From NCBI GenBank assembly GCA_003167305.1, contig PMTP01000049.1:1-5225 (forward strand): a stretch of 5,225 nt of DNA, given 5' to 3'. Position 1 is the first letter of the stretch. Every line of letters starts with the position of its first letter. The position numbers and the translations under genes are program-made. This stretch comes from Acidobacteriaceae bacterium. GTDB lineage: Bacteria > Acidobacteriota > Terriglobia > Terriglobales > Acidobacteriaceae. Shown here piece by piece: positions 1 to 5,225 of the stretch. The notes beneath the pieces were generated by a model. That model was given only the letters and a program-made list of their open reading frames with translations. It was not told where the DNA came from and did not search any database.

Positions 1-18
1 AGCGACGGGTAAAACCTA

Positions 19-450
19 ATGGCCAAAGCAGAGCAGAAGGCCGGCAAATCCGCTGCCGGCAAGCCAAGCAAGAACAAGAAGTTCAAGAAGCGCGAACGCA
101 AAAATGTGCCGTTTGGCATTGCGTACGTGCAGGCAACCTTCAACAACACCATCGTCACCATCACCGACCAGGTGGGCAACACGCTCAGCTGGAAGAGTTC
201 GGGTTCGCTGGGCTTCCGCGGCTCGCGCAAGGGCACGCCCTTCGCGGCGCAGCAGGCGGCCTCGAATGCGGCCAGCATGGCGCGGGACCACGGTATGCGC
301 GCGGTGGATGTACGCGTTTCCGGTCCGGGATCGGGCCGCGAGTCGGCCATCCGCGCTTTGGCTGCCGCCGGCATCGAGGTGCGCACCATCCGCGACGTGA
401 CGCCGGTGCCGCACAACGGCTGCCGTCCGCCGAAGCGGCGTAGAGTGTAA
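19..450 (+). CDS. rpsK: 30S ribosomal protein S11
   Basis: S11 is a 16S rRNA-binding protein of the 30S platform, next to the mRNA exit and the E site. The 143-residue product carries the family landmarks in order: [10 protein letters not shown] (residues 41-50), [14 protein letters not shown] (65-78), [14 protein letters not shown] (101-114) and the C-terminal [14 protein letters not shown] block (126-139) ending in RRRV. The Asn133-Gly134 pair corresponds to the site converted to isoaspartate in E. coli S11. The protein is about 14 residues longer than E. coli S11 (129). The extra length is a Lys/Ala-rich N-terminal extension (about residues 1-28), probably disordered and rRNA-contacting. 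The ATG at 19 overlaps a TAA at 17-19, which may be the end of an upstream rpsM, and only a weak GGGT ribosome-binding sequence is visible at 7-10. It is the first complete gene of the alpha-operon segment, followed by rpsD. Confidence 0.98.
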   Translation: MAKAEQKAGKSAAGKPSKNKKFKKRERKNVPFGIAYVQATFNNTIVTITDQVGNTLSWKSSGSLGFRGSRKGTPFAAQQAASNAASMARDHGMRAVDVRVSGPGSGRESAIRALAAAGIEVRTIRDVTPVPHNGCRPPKRRRV

Positions 451-453
451 ATG

Positions 454-530
454 CAGTGAACAGTGGACAGTGATCAGTGAACAGCCCGCGGGCGCTTACT
501 AACCACTGTTCACTAACCACTGACCACTGA
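454..530. repeat. Inverted heptamer array A (CAGTGAN type) in the rpsK-rpsD spacer
   Basis: Starting four bases after the rpsK stop, 454-484 is a tandem run in exact 7-base phase: CAGTGAA, CAGTGGA, CAGTGAT, CAGTGAA, CAG. The stretch 496-530 is five heptamers of the opposite orientation: TTACTAA, CCACTGT, TCACTAA, CCACTGA, CCACTGA. The two arms flank a GC-rich centre containing the palindrome CCCGCGGG (485-492). The longest perfect pairing is 12 bp, 455-466 with 503-514; a shifted 9-bp pairing (476-484 with 506-514) gives a tighter 21-base loop. The spacer should be transcribed with the operon, so the arms can fold in mRNA. Function is not known. There is no U-tract, so it does not look like an intrinsic terminator. 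Confidence 0.85.
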
Positions 531-535
531 AACAA

Positions 536-597
536 GGGCCGGGAGGAAATCTCCTCCGGAGACGTAAACCGGCCGTCATCTGAAGTCAGGAGAAGAA
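536..597 (+). promoter_or_regulatory. Structured rpsD leader with Shine-Dalgarno and possible anti-SD pairing
   Basis: The rpsD ribosome binding site AGGAG (588-592) lies five bases before the ATG and is strong. Upstream, GGCCGG (537-542) can pair with CCGGCC (569-574). Inside it GAGGA (543-547) can pair with TCCTC (552-556) over a short loop, giving one long stem with a 3' bulge at 557-568. The same pyrimidine strand TCTCCT (550-555) is perfectly complementary to AGGAGA (588-593) at the ribosome binding site. The two pairings exclude each other, as in a translational switch. S4 is a known autoregulator: it acts on the alpha-operon leader in E. coli and on the rpsD leader in Bacillus. A role for S4 here is inference from position and complementarity only; no match to a known S4-leader motif is claimed. 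Confidence 0.4.
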
Positions 598-1227
598 ATG
601 GCACGTTATACCGGAGCAGTCTGCCGCCTCTGCCGTCGCGAGGCTACCAAACTTTTTTTGAAGGGCGCAAAATGCGCTTCCGACCGTTGCCCCCTGGAGA
701 AACGCAACTTTCCTCCCGGCATGCACGGCAAGGACCGCAAGGCCAAGATTGTTGGCTACGGCCTGCAACTGCACGAGAAGCAGAAGGCCAAGCGCATGTA
801 CTTCACGCTGGAAAGCCAGTTCCGCGCCTACTATGAGAAGGCCAACCAGGCAGCCGGCGTCACCGGCGAACTGCTGATTCAACAGTTGGAGCGCCGCCTG
901 GACAATGTGGCCTTCCGGCTGGGATTCGCCCTCTCGCGCCGCCAGGCTCGCCAGGTCGTCCGCCACGGCCACGTCGAAGTCAACGGCCGCAAGGTCAACA
1001 TTCCTTCTTACCAGGTGAACGCAGGCGACGAGATCAAGGTCCGCGACGCCGCCAAGAAGCTGGTTATCATCGAACAGGGCGTGCAGTACGCCGCCCAGAA
1101 CCCAGTGCCGGCCTGGCTGGAGGCCAACTTCGAGAACCTCTCGGGCCGCGTGCTCCATCTGCCCAAACGCCAGGACGTGAACCTGCCCATCAATGAGCAG
1201 CTCATCGTCGAACTGTACAGCAAGTAA
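598..1227 (+). CDS. rpsD: 30S ribosomal protein S4, zinc-binding (C+) form
   Basis: S4 is a primary 16S rRNA-binding protein that starts 30S assembly by gripping the five-way junction of the 5' domain. It also contributes to decoding fidelity and mRNA unwinding at the entry channel, and is often a translational repressor of its own operon. The 209-residue product has the usual full length. Cys9, Cys12, Cys26 and Cys31 form the four-cysteine zinc site at the positions used in Thermus S4, so this is the zinc-binding version and not the cysteine-free one. Residues 99-146 are the S4 RNA-binding domain (RRLDNVAFRLGFALSRRQAR, then VNGRKVNIPSYQV). The start is fixed by AGGAG five bases upstream and by the family-typical MARYTG N-terminus. 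The TAA at 1225-1227 is followed directly by heptamer array B, with no base between. Confidence 0.98.
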   Translation: MARYTGAVCRLCRREATKLFLKGAKCASDRCPLEKRNFPPGMHGKDRKAKIVGYGLQLHEKQKAKRMYFTLESQFRAYYEKANQAAGVTGELLIQQLERRLDNVAFRLGFALSRRQARQVVRHGHVEVNGRKVNIPSYQVNAGDEIKVRDAAKKLVIIEQGVQYAAQNPVPAWLEANFENLSGRVLHLPKRQDVNLPINEQLIVELYSK

Positions 1228-1413
1228 CAGGGATCAGGAGTCAGGGATCAGGGGTCAGTTTTGCATACTCCTGAAAGTGTTTGAAGTTATCCCGGACTCC
1301 TGGTTCAGAATGAAGTGCAGGGTTTCAATGTTCATGGGTGAGTCGATACCGTAGGCAGTGCCTCGGAATGACTGATCCCTGATCCCTGATCCCTGAACCC
1401 TAAACCCTAAACC
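1228..1413. repeat. Inverted heptamer array B (CAGGGAT type) in the rpsD-rpoA spacer
   Basis: The left arm begins at the first base after the rpsD stop: CAGGGAT, CAGGAGT, CAGGGAT, CAGGGGT, CAG (1228-1258). The right arm (1373-1413) is TGATCCC three times, TGAACCC, TAAACCC and TAAACC, again in 7-base phase, and it runs into the GAAGGAG at 1414. Bases 1241-1259 and 1371-1389 match as inverted repeats at 18 of 19 positions, and the single mismatch becomes a G-U pair in RNA. The 111-base loop (1260-1370) is less GC-rich than the genes and holds a few stray units (ACTCCTG at 1267-1273 and 1296-1302, with ATCCCGG just before the latter). I see no gene or convincing promoter in the loop. No target-site duplication flanks the arms. 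Confidence 0.85.
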
Positions 1414-1420
1414 GAAGGAG
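1414..1420 (+). promoter_or_regulatory. Orphan Shine-Dalgarno-like GAAGGAG in the rpoA leader
   Basis: GAAGGAG is the best ribosome-binding match in the rpoA leader, but no usable start follows at normal spacing. The TTG at 1424 is only 3 bases away, the ATG at 1442 is 21 bases away and out of the rpoA frame, and the rpoA starts lie 37 (1458) or 64 (1485) bases downstream. It may be a chance purine run at the end of array B, a standby site, or a relic of an older start. The frame from 1424/1442 ends at a TGA at 1577-1579 and has no recognisable product. Confidence 0.35.
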
Positions 1421-1484
1421 AACTTGCCCGGCCGCCGCAAAATGCATCGCGACGTACATGCCGAGCGGGAAAAGAGACACGGAT

Positions 1485-2579
1485 ATGCTTTGGAGAGGAT
1501 TTCAAAAACCCAAGCGGCTGGCGGTCGATGCCGAGACGCTTACCAACACCTACGGCAAGTTCAGCGCCCAGCCCTTTGAGCGCGGCTTCGGCACCACCAT
1601 CGGCAACGCGCTGCGCCGCACCCTGCTCAGCTCCATCGAAGGCGCCGCGGTCACCGCCATTCGCATCGAAGGCGTGCTCCACGAGTTCCAGTCCATCAGC
1701 GGCGTCGTCGAAGATGCCACCGACATCATCCTGAATCTTAAGCAGGTTCCCTTCAAGCTTGCCGGCGAGGGTCCCAAAGCGCTGTATCTGCGCGCCGACC
1801 AGCCCGGCGTGGTGACATCCGGCATGATCGAAGCTGATGGCGACGTCGAAATCCTGGACAAGAACATCTACATTGCCACCCTATCGGAAGGCGGCAAGCT
1901 GGATATGGAGATGCGCCTCAAGCGCGGCCGCGGCTATATCTCCGCCGACAAGAACTTCGACGCCGACCTGGGCATTGGCTTCATCCCGGTGGACTCGGTC
2001 CACTCGCCCGTGCGCCGCGTCAACTACGTGGTGGAAGCCGCCCGCCTGGGCCAGATCACCGACTATGACAAGCTCGGTCTGGAGGTGTGGACCAACGGGG
2101 CCGTGCTGCCCGCCGACGCCGTCGGCCTGGCCGCCAAGCTGCTCAAGGACCACATGAACATCTTCATCAACTTCGAGGAGGAGATCGAGTCCGACGGCCG
2201 TGGCGACGAAAGCCGCTCCATGCTGCGCAACGACCACCTCAACCGCTCCGTCGAAGAGCTGGAGTTGTCGGTCCGCAGCTACAACTGCCTCAAGAACGCC
2301 AACATCCAGTCCATCGGCGAGCTGGTGCAGAAGACCGAGGCCGAGATGCTCAAAACCAAGAACTTCGGCCGCAAGAGCCTCAACGAGATCAAGGAAATCC
2401 TCGCCCAGATGGGCCTCTCGCTGGGCATGAAGATCGACGAGCAGGGCAACGCCGTTCCCGGACCCACCAGCATCCCGCCCGCCACCGCTCTGGCCGCCAA
2501 CTATAGCCGCTACGACGACGAGGACGAGCCTCTGGATTCCGTGGACCTGCAGTTGCCCACCGAGACCGAGAACTTTTAG
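1485..2579 (+). CDS. rpoA: DNA-directed RNA polymerase subunit alpha
   Basis: The alpha dimer is the scaffold on which beta and beta' assemble; its C-terminal domain binds UP-element DNA and activators. From the ATG at 1485 the protein has 364 residues (E. coli 329). The N-terminal domain (about 1-230) shows [14 protein letters not shown] with Arg44-Arg45, matching E. coli Arg45, then [10 protein letters not shown] and GVLHEF. The C-terminal domain (about 254-315) keeps the DNA-contact residues: Arg264 and Asn267 in VRSYNCLK, and Gly295, Lys297, Ser298 and Glu301 in NFGRKSLNE, each one residue off E. coli numbering. An acidic tail follows (about 316-364). I prefer 1485 over the in-frame ATG at 1458 because [12 protein letters not shown] is the family-like N-terminus and the extra nine residues look unconserved. 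An AGAG at 1473-1476 is the only ribosome-binding hint for 1485; 1458 has none. rplQ follows after array C. Confidence 0.97.
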   Translation: MLWRGFQKPKRLAVDAETLTNTYGKFSAQPFERGFGTTIGNALRRTLLSSIEGAAVTAIRIEGVLHEFQSISGVVEDATDIILNLKQVPFKLAGEGPKALYLRADQPGVVTSGMIEADGDVEILDKNIYIATLSEGGKLDMEMRLKRGRGYISADKNFDADLGIGFIPVDSVHSPVRRVNYVVEAARLGQITDYDKLGLEVWTNGAVLPADAVGLAAKLLKDHMNIFINFEEEIESDGRGDESRSMLRNDHLNRSVEELELSVRSYNCLKNANIQSIGELVQKTEAEMLKTKNFGRKSLNEIKEILAQMGLSLGMKIDEQGNAVPGPTSIPPATALAANYSRYDDEDEPLDSVDLQLPTETENF

Positions 2580-2582
2580 AAG

Positions 2583-2702
2583 CAGCTGTCAGCTATCAGC
2601 TTTCAGCCAGCAGCCGCCCAGGTGATCATCGCGTGGCGATTTACGCCGCAATTCTGGGTACGAAAAACTGAGATCTGAAGGCTGAGAGCTGAAAGCTCAA
2701 GA
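2583..2702. repeat. Inverted heptamer array C (CAGCTNT type) in the rpoA-rplQ spacer
   Basis: Three bases after the rpoA stop, the left arm reads CAGCTGT, CAGCTAT, CAGCTTT, CAGCCAG (2583-2610), fading into CAGCCGC. The right arm, 2668-2702, reads CTGAGAT, CTGAAGG, CTGAGAG, CTGAAAG, CTCAAGA, the reverse-complement form in the same 7-base phase. The best perfect pairing is 10 bp, AGCTTTCAGC (2598-2607) with GCTGAAAGCT (2688-2697). The unique middle (about 2618-2667) contains a small hairpin, ATCGC-GTG-GCGAT (2628-2640), and nothing else that I recognise. Layout and polarity match arrays A and B, but the core bases differ. It ends 24 bases before the rplQ start. Confidence 0.82.
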
Positions 2703-2726
2703 AAATTCGAAAGAGAGTAACACACC

Positions 2727-3209
2727 ATGCGCCATCGCAATGCAGGATTCAAGCTCGGACGCAACACCAGCCATCGTCGCGCGCTATTGCGCAACCTGAC
2801 TACGTCAGTCATCATCGAAGACCGCGTCGAGACCACCTTGACCAAGGCCAAGGCAGTCCGTCCGCTGGTGGAAAAGATGATCACCCTGGGCAAGAAGGGC
2901 GATCTGCACTCGCGCCGTCAGGCCCTCAGCTTTCTCATGACCGACAAGTCCGTCGAGCGGCTCTTCGATACCGTGGCTGAGCGTTACAAAGACCGCCAGG
3001 GCGGCTATCTGCGCATCGTCCGGACTGGCTTCCGCAAGGGCGATGGGGGCGAAAAGGCCTTTATCGAACTCCTTGGAGCCGAAAAGCAGCTCGACGCCAA
3101 GCGCCAGAAACGCGACGAGATCAAGGCCAAAAAGCGCGCCGATCTGGAAAAGCATTTGGAAGAGTCCAAGACCGAAGAACTCAAGGAAACCAAAGAAGAA
3201 GCCGCGTAA
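2727..3209 (+). CDS. rplQ: 50S ribosomal protein L17
   Basis: L17 binds 23S rRNA near the base of the 50S subunit and the peptide exit tunnel; it is normally the last gene of the alpha operon, as here. The 160-residue product begins with the signature [20 protein letters not shown] and continues with [19 protein letters not shown] (36-54) and the [15 protein letters not shown] block (92-106). The core ends near residue 118. Compared with E. coli (127) there are about 35-40 extra C-terminal residues, almost all Lys, Arg, Glu and Ala, which look like a charged helix or a disordered tail. The start is set by the conserved N-terminus; the ribosome binding site is a modest purine run (AAAGAGAG, 2710-2717), nine bases from the ATG. 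The terminator at 3253-3293 follows. A small 6-bp hairpin (3200-3205 with 3212-3217) spans the stop codon. Confidence 0.98.
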   Translation: MRHRNAGFKLGRNTSHRRALLRNLTTSVIIEDRVETTLTKAKAVRPLVEKMITLGKKGDLHSRRQALSFLMTDKSVERLFDTVAERYKDRQGGYLRIVRTGFRKGDGGEKAFIELLGAEKQLDAKRQKRDEIKAKKRADLEKHLEESKTEELKETKEEAA

Positions 3210-3252
3210 TAGCGGCTCTTCTCCGGCGGTTTTATCCTTCGCTCGGAAGGCA

Positions 3253-3293
3253 AGCACGGGCGCATCTCCTCGCGGGATGCGCCCGTGTTCGTT
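3253..3293. terminator. Intrinsic terminator between convergent rplQ and the vanZ-like gene
   Basis: CACGGGCGCATC (3255-3266) pairs perfectly with GATGCGCCCGTG (3276-3287) over a 9-base loop; G3254-T3288 (G-U) and A3253-T3289 extend the stem. On the + strand the stem is followed by TTCGTTT, a short U-rich tail. It lies 43 bases past the rplQ stop and 26 bases past the end of the oppositely oriented gene, so it probably ends both transcripts. The tail on the - strand side (TTGCCTTCC) is weaker. The G+C-rich stem is the strongest perfect hairpin in the window. Confidence 0.85.
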
Positions 3294-3313
3294 TGGGAAT
3301 TAAGGGGAATTAC

Positions 3314-3793
3314 TTACTCCGCCCGCGCCAGCCGCTTGGGCCTCAAGAGGCGCAGGTAAATATATATGATCAACTGCAACGTAAGCGCCCCCGTGCAGTC
3401 CAGCAGTACATCCCAGGGCGAGCCGGTGCGGTTGGGTAGATAACTCTGATGCAGTTCATCCAAGCTGGCGACCAGGGACGTTCCCAGCAGCGCAAGAAAG
3501 GTGTCTTCGAGAAAATGAGATTGCGGCAAAGTCATCCACCAGGCGCGCAGCCAAGCCACGCCGATAAACCCGTAGCCGAAAAAGTGTCCGGACTTGCGGA
3601 TCATGAAATGAATCACGTTCCAGCGGGCGTTCGTAACGGGTCCGAAGATGGCCTCCCAAATCAGGCGCAGCGGTCCACTGGTGTGGTTGGCGCCAAACCA
3701 CTCCGTTGATTCAAGCATGATGAAGCCGACGCCGATCGCAACTGGAAGCCAGGCGATCAACCAGAAATTGAGGCCGCCCTTGCTATTCGACAT
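3314..3793 (-). CDS. VanZ-family small integral membrane protein
   Basis: The 159-residue product has the VanZ-like fold: likely membrane segments at about residues 9-27, 70-87, 98-111 and 129-149. Two family motifs are visible: [13 protein letters not shown] (66-78), with His70 and Tyr74, and [19 protein letters not shown] (110-128) followed by LLDCTGA, with Asp112, Glu113, His115, Gln116, Arg122, Asp128 and Asp132. VanZ itself gives low-level teicoplanin resistance in enterococci. The biochemical role of the wider family is not established, so no resistance function is claimed. The ATG overlaps the end of guaB by 11 bases (3783-3793) in a different frame, which suggests one transcript and translational coupling. 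A GAGG about 12 bases upstream, inside guaB, is a distant ribosome-binding candidate. No lipoprotein signal was seen. Confidence 0.9.
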   Translation of the reverse strand: MSNSKGGLNFWLIAWLPVAIGVGFIMLESTEWFGANHTSGPLRLIWEAIFGPVTNARWNVIHFMIRKSGHFFGYGFIGVAWLRAWWMTLPQSHFLEDTFLALLGTSLVASLDELHQSYLPNRTGSPWDVLLDCTGALTLQLIIYIYLRLLRPKRLARAE

Positions 3794-5225
3794 GATAGTT
3801 GGGCGCCTCTCGTGTGATGATCACGTCATGCACGTGGCTCTCGCGCAGGCCGGCGCCGCTGATACGCACAAATTGCGCTTTCTCCTGCAGCTCCGCAATG
3901 TTGCGGCACCCCAGATAGCCCATGCCGGAGCGCAACCCTCCGACTAACTGGAAGACCATTGATTCGAGCGGCCCGCGGTAAGGCACGCGCCCCTCGATGC
4001 CTTCGGGAACAAACTTGGCCAGCCGGTTCTGGCTGGCGCGCTCACGCTGCACCACACCCTCGCTGCCCAACTCCGCGCTGGCCAAGTCGGCGGTGCTCTG
4101 GAAGTAGCGCTCACCCGAGCCTTGGCTCATCGCGGTCAGCGAACCCATGCCACGATAGCTCTTGAAGCTGCGTCCCTGATAGAGAATCGTCTCGCCGGGG
4201 CTTTCGTCCACGCCGGCAAAGAGCGAGCCTATCATCACAGAACTGGCCCCGGCCGCAATCGCCTTGGTGATCTCGCCCGAGTACTTGATGCCGCCGTCGG
4301 CAATCACCGGAATTCCGTGCTCGCGCGCGGCGCGCGCCGCCTCGGAGATTGCTGTAATCTGCGGCATTCCCGCGCCGGTAACCATGCGGGTCGTACAGAT
4401 GGAGCCCGGACCGATACCAACCTTGATCGCGTCGGCCCCGGCGTCGATCAGCGCCATTGCGCCCTCATAGGTGGCCACGTTGCCGGCCATCAGGCCCACG
4501 CTGGGGAAGGCCTTCTTCACTTCGCGCACCGCTTCCAGCACCCGCGACGAGTGCCCGTGCGCCGAGTCGATGGCCAGCACGTCCACCCGCGCCCGCACCA
4601 ACTCCGCCGCCCGCTCCAGAAAATCTCCCGTTGCCCCGATTGCGCCGCCCACCCGCAGCCGGCCCTTTTCGTCCTTGCTGGCGTTGGGGTATTTCAACTT
4701 TTTCTGAATGTCTTTCACTGTGATAAGACCCTTCAGGTTGAACTGATCGTCCACCACGAGCAGTTTTTCCACGCGATGCTGGTGCAAAATCTGCTCGGCC
4801 TCTTCGAGCGTGGTGCCCACCGGAACAGTAATCAGATGCTCCTTGGTCATCACGTCGCCGACCGGCACATCCGTGCGCGTCTCAAAGCGCAGATCGCGGT
4901 TGGTCAGGATGCCCACCAGCCGTTTTCCCTGCGTGACCGGCACGCCGGAAATCTTGTAGCGCCGCATCACTTCGAGAGCGTCGCCGATCATCTGATCCGG
5001 CCCGATGGTCACCGGGTCCACGATCATCCCGCTCTCCGACCGCTTCACCTTGTCGATCTCGCCGGCCTGGTCGACGATGGTCAGATTGCGATGCACAATG
5101 CCGATGCCGCCCTGCTGCGCCATGGCGATGGCCATCCGCGACTCGGTCACCGTGTCCATCGCCGACGACAACAGCGGCGTATTCAGCACGATCTCGCGGG
5201 TTAGCTGAGTCTGCGTGCTCACCTG
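3783..5225 (-). CDS. guaB: IMP dehydrogenase, N-terminus beyond the window
   Basis: IMP dehydrogenase oxidises IMP to XMP with NAD+, the committed step to GMP. Numbering from the GTG at 5222-5220, 479 residues are visible. That GTG is an internal valine: the frame stays open to the edge, and alignment to E. coli GuaB (488) from memory leaves roughly 30 N-terminal residues missing. The (beta/alpha)8 core starts with [10 protein letters not shown] (18-27). Two CBS domains (Bateman module, about 66-185) interrupt it, with [10 protein letters not shown] at the return. Asp219, the catalytic loop [11 protein letters not shown] (269-279) with nucleophile Cys276 (E. coli Cys305), DGGIKYSG (309-316) and YRGMGS (356-361) follow. 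The flap has the catalytic pair Arg372-Tyr373 and VPEGIEGR (405-412). About 21 extra residues lie between RYFQ and VPEG compared with E. coli. The protein ends in [13 protein letters not shown] and a short tail. The vanZ-like gene follows with overlap. The promoter is outside the window. Confidence 0.97.
   Translation of the reverse strand, partial: QVSTQTQLTREIVLNTPLLSSAMDTVTESRMAIAMAQQGGIGIVHRNLTIVDQAGEIDKVKRSESGMIVDPVTIGPDQMIGDALEVMRRYKISGVPVTQGKRLVGILTNRDLRFETRTDVPVGDVMTKEHLITVPVGTTLEEAEQILHQHRVEKLLVVDDQFNLKGLITVKDIQKKLKYPNASKDEKGRLRVGGAIGATGDFLERAAELVRARVDVLAIDSAHGHSSRVLEAVREVKKAFPSVGLMAGNVATYEGAMALIDAGADAIKVGIGPGSICTTRMVTGAGMPQITAISEAARAAREHGIPVIADGGIKYSGEITKAIAAGASSVMIGSLFAGVDESPGETILYQGRSFKSYRGMGSLTAMSQGSGERYFQSTADLASAELGSEGVVQRERASQNRLAKFVPEGIEGRVPYRGPLESMVFQLVGGLRSGMGYLGCRNIAELQEKAQFVRISGAGLRESHVHDVIITREAPNYHVE

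Noticed and set aside
2..19. Tail of rpsM (S13) ending at TAA 17-19 and overlapping the rpsK ATG
   Set aside because: Gene order makes it likely that rpsM is upstream, but only five codons would be visible and another frame (stop at 10-12) is equally possible, so it cannot be supported as a feature.
1281..1311. Possible internal rpoA promoter (TTGAAG, 19 bases, CAGAAT) in the array B loop
   Set aside because: Each box matches only four of six consensus bases and the 19-base spacing is poor; not better than chance.
1394..1413. CCCTAAACCCTAAACC, identical to the plant-type telomere repeat
   Set aside because: It is the degenerate end of the in-phase heptamer arm TGATCCC-TGAACCC-TAAACCC; two units only, in a bacterial operon. 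Coincidence.
1228..1413. MITE or insertion sequence with terminal inverted repeats
   Set aside because: Arms are tandem heptamers rather than defined ends, no target-site duplication is visible at any of the three spacers, and the loops are unrelated to each other.
1255..1440. 61-codon open frame on the - strand in the rpsD-rpoA spacer
   Set aside because: Much of it is translation of the heptamer arm (the [16 protein letters not shown] pattern); no family resemblance and no ribosome binding site.
1881..2237. Open frames overlapping rpoA on both strands
   Set aside because: Low-complexity shadows caused by codon bias; rpoA explains the region fully.
454..2702. CRISPR arrays or tandem direct-repeat loci
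   Set aside because: Units are 7 bases, contiguous, degenerate and inverted between arms; there are no 25-40 base repeats, no spacers and no cas genes.
3200..3217. 6-bp hairpin across the rplQ stop codon as a terminator
   Set aside because: Short stem with no proper U-tract; the 12-bp hairpin downstream is a far better terminator.
4122..5204. 360-codon open frame on the + strand opposite guaB
   Set aside because: Antisense shadow of a GC-rich gene: His/Arg/Gly-rich, no recognisable domain, while the - strand is a clear IMP dehydrogenase.
5220..5222. GTG as the true guaB start codon
   Set aside because: The frame continues to the window edge and the conserved IMPDH N-terminus (roughly 30 residues) is missing, so this is an internal valine.

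Overview
The window (5,225 bases, clearly GC-rich in its genes) is ordinary chromosomal core sequence from a bacterium. The RpoA N-terminus, the C-terminal tails on RpoA and L17, and wide intergenic spacers filled with degenerate 7-base repeats together suggest an Acidobacteriota (Koribacter/Terriglobales-like) genome. That assignment is an inference from remembered family features, not a database result.

Left part (1-3293, + strand): the distal half of the conserved 'alpha' ribosomal operon in the usual bacterial order, rpsK (S11) - rpsD (S4) - rpoA (RNA polymerase alpha) - rplQ (L17). It closes with a strong 12-bp terminator hairpin at 3253-3293. S11 and S4 shape the 30S platform and decoding region, alpha nucleates RNA polymerase assembly, and L17 sits near the 50S exit tunnel, so the operon couples ribosome and polymerase supply. 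The three spacers inside the operon are 147, 257 and 147 bases, far wider than the few tens of bases in E. coli. Each is built the same way: a run of CAG-starting heptamers just after the upstream stop codon, a unique middle, and a run of the reverse-complement heptamers before the next gene. The two variable bases of the heptamer (TG, GG or CT) differ between spacers but agree within one. This is the most unusual structure in the window. The rpsD leader also carries a hairpin whose anti-Shine-Dalgarno strand could pair with the rpsD ribosome binding site.

Right part (3314-5225, - strand): guaB (IMP dehydrogenase), whose 5' end lies beyond the right edge, followed by a small VanZ-family membrane protein gene that overlaps guaB by 11 bases. 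This pair converges on the ribosomal operon and probably shares the terminator. GuaB makes XMP, the committed step to guanine nucleotides. The function of the VanZ-like protein is not known.

No mobile element, CRISPR array, tRNA or rRNA was seen. No stretch longer than 300 bases lacks a gene.
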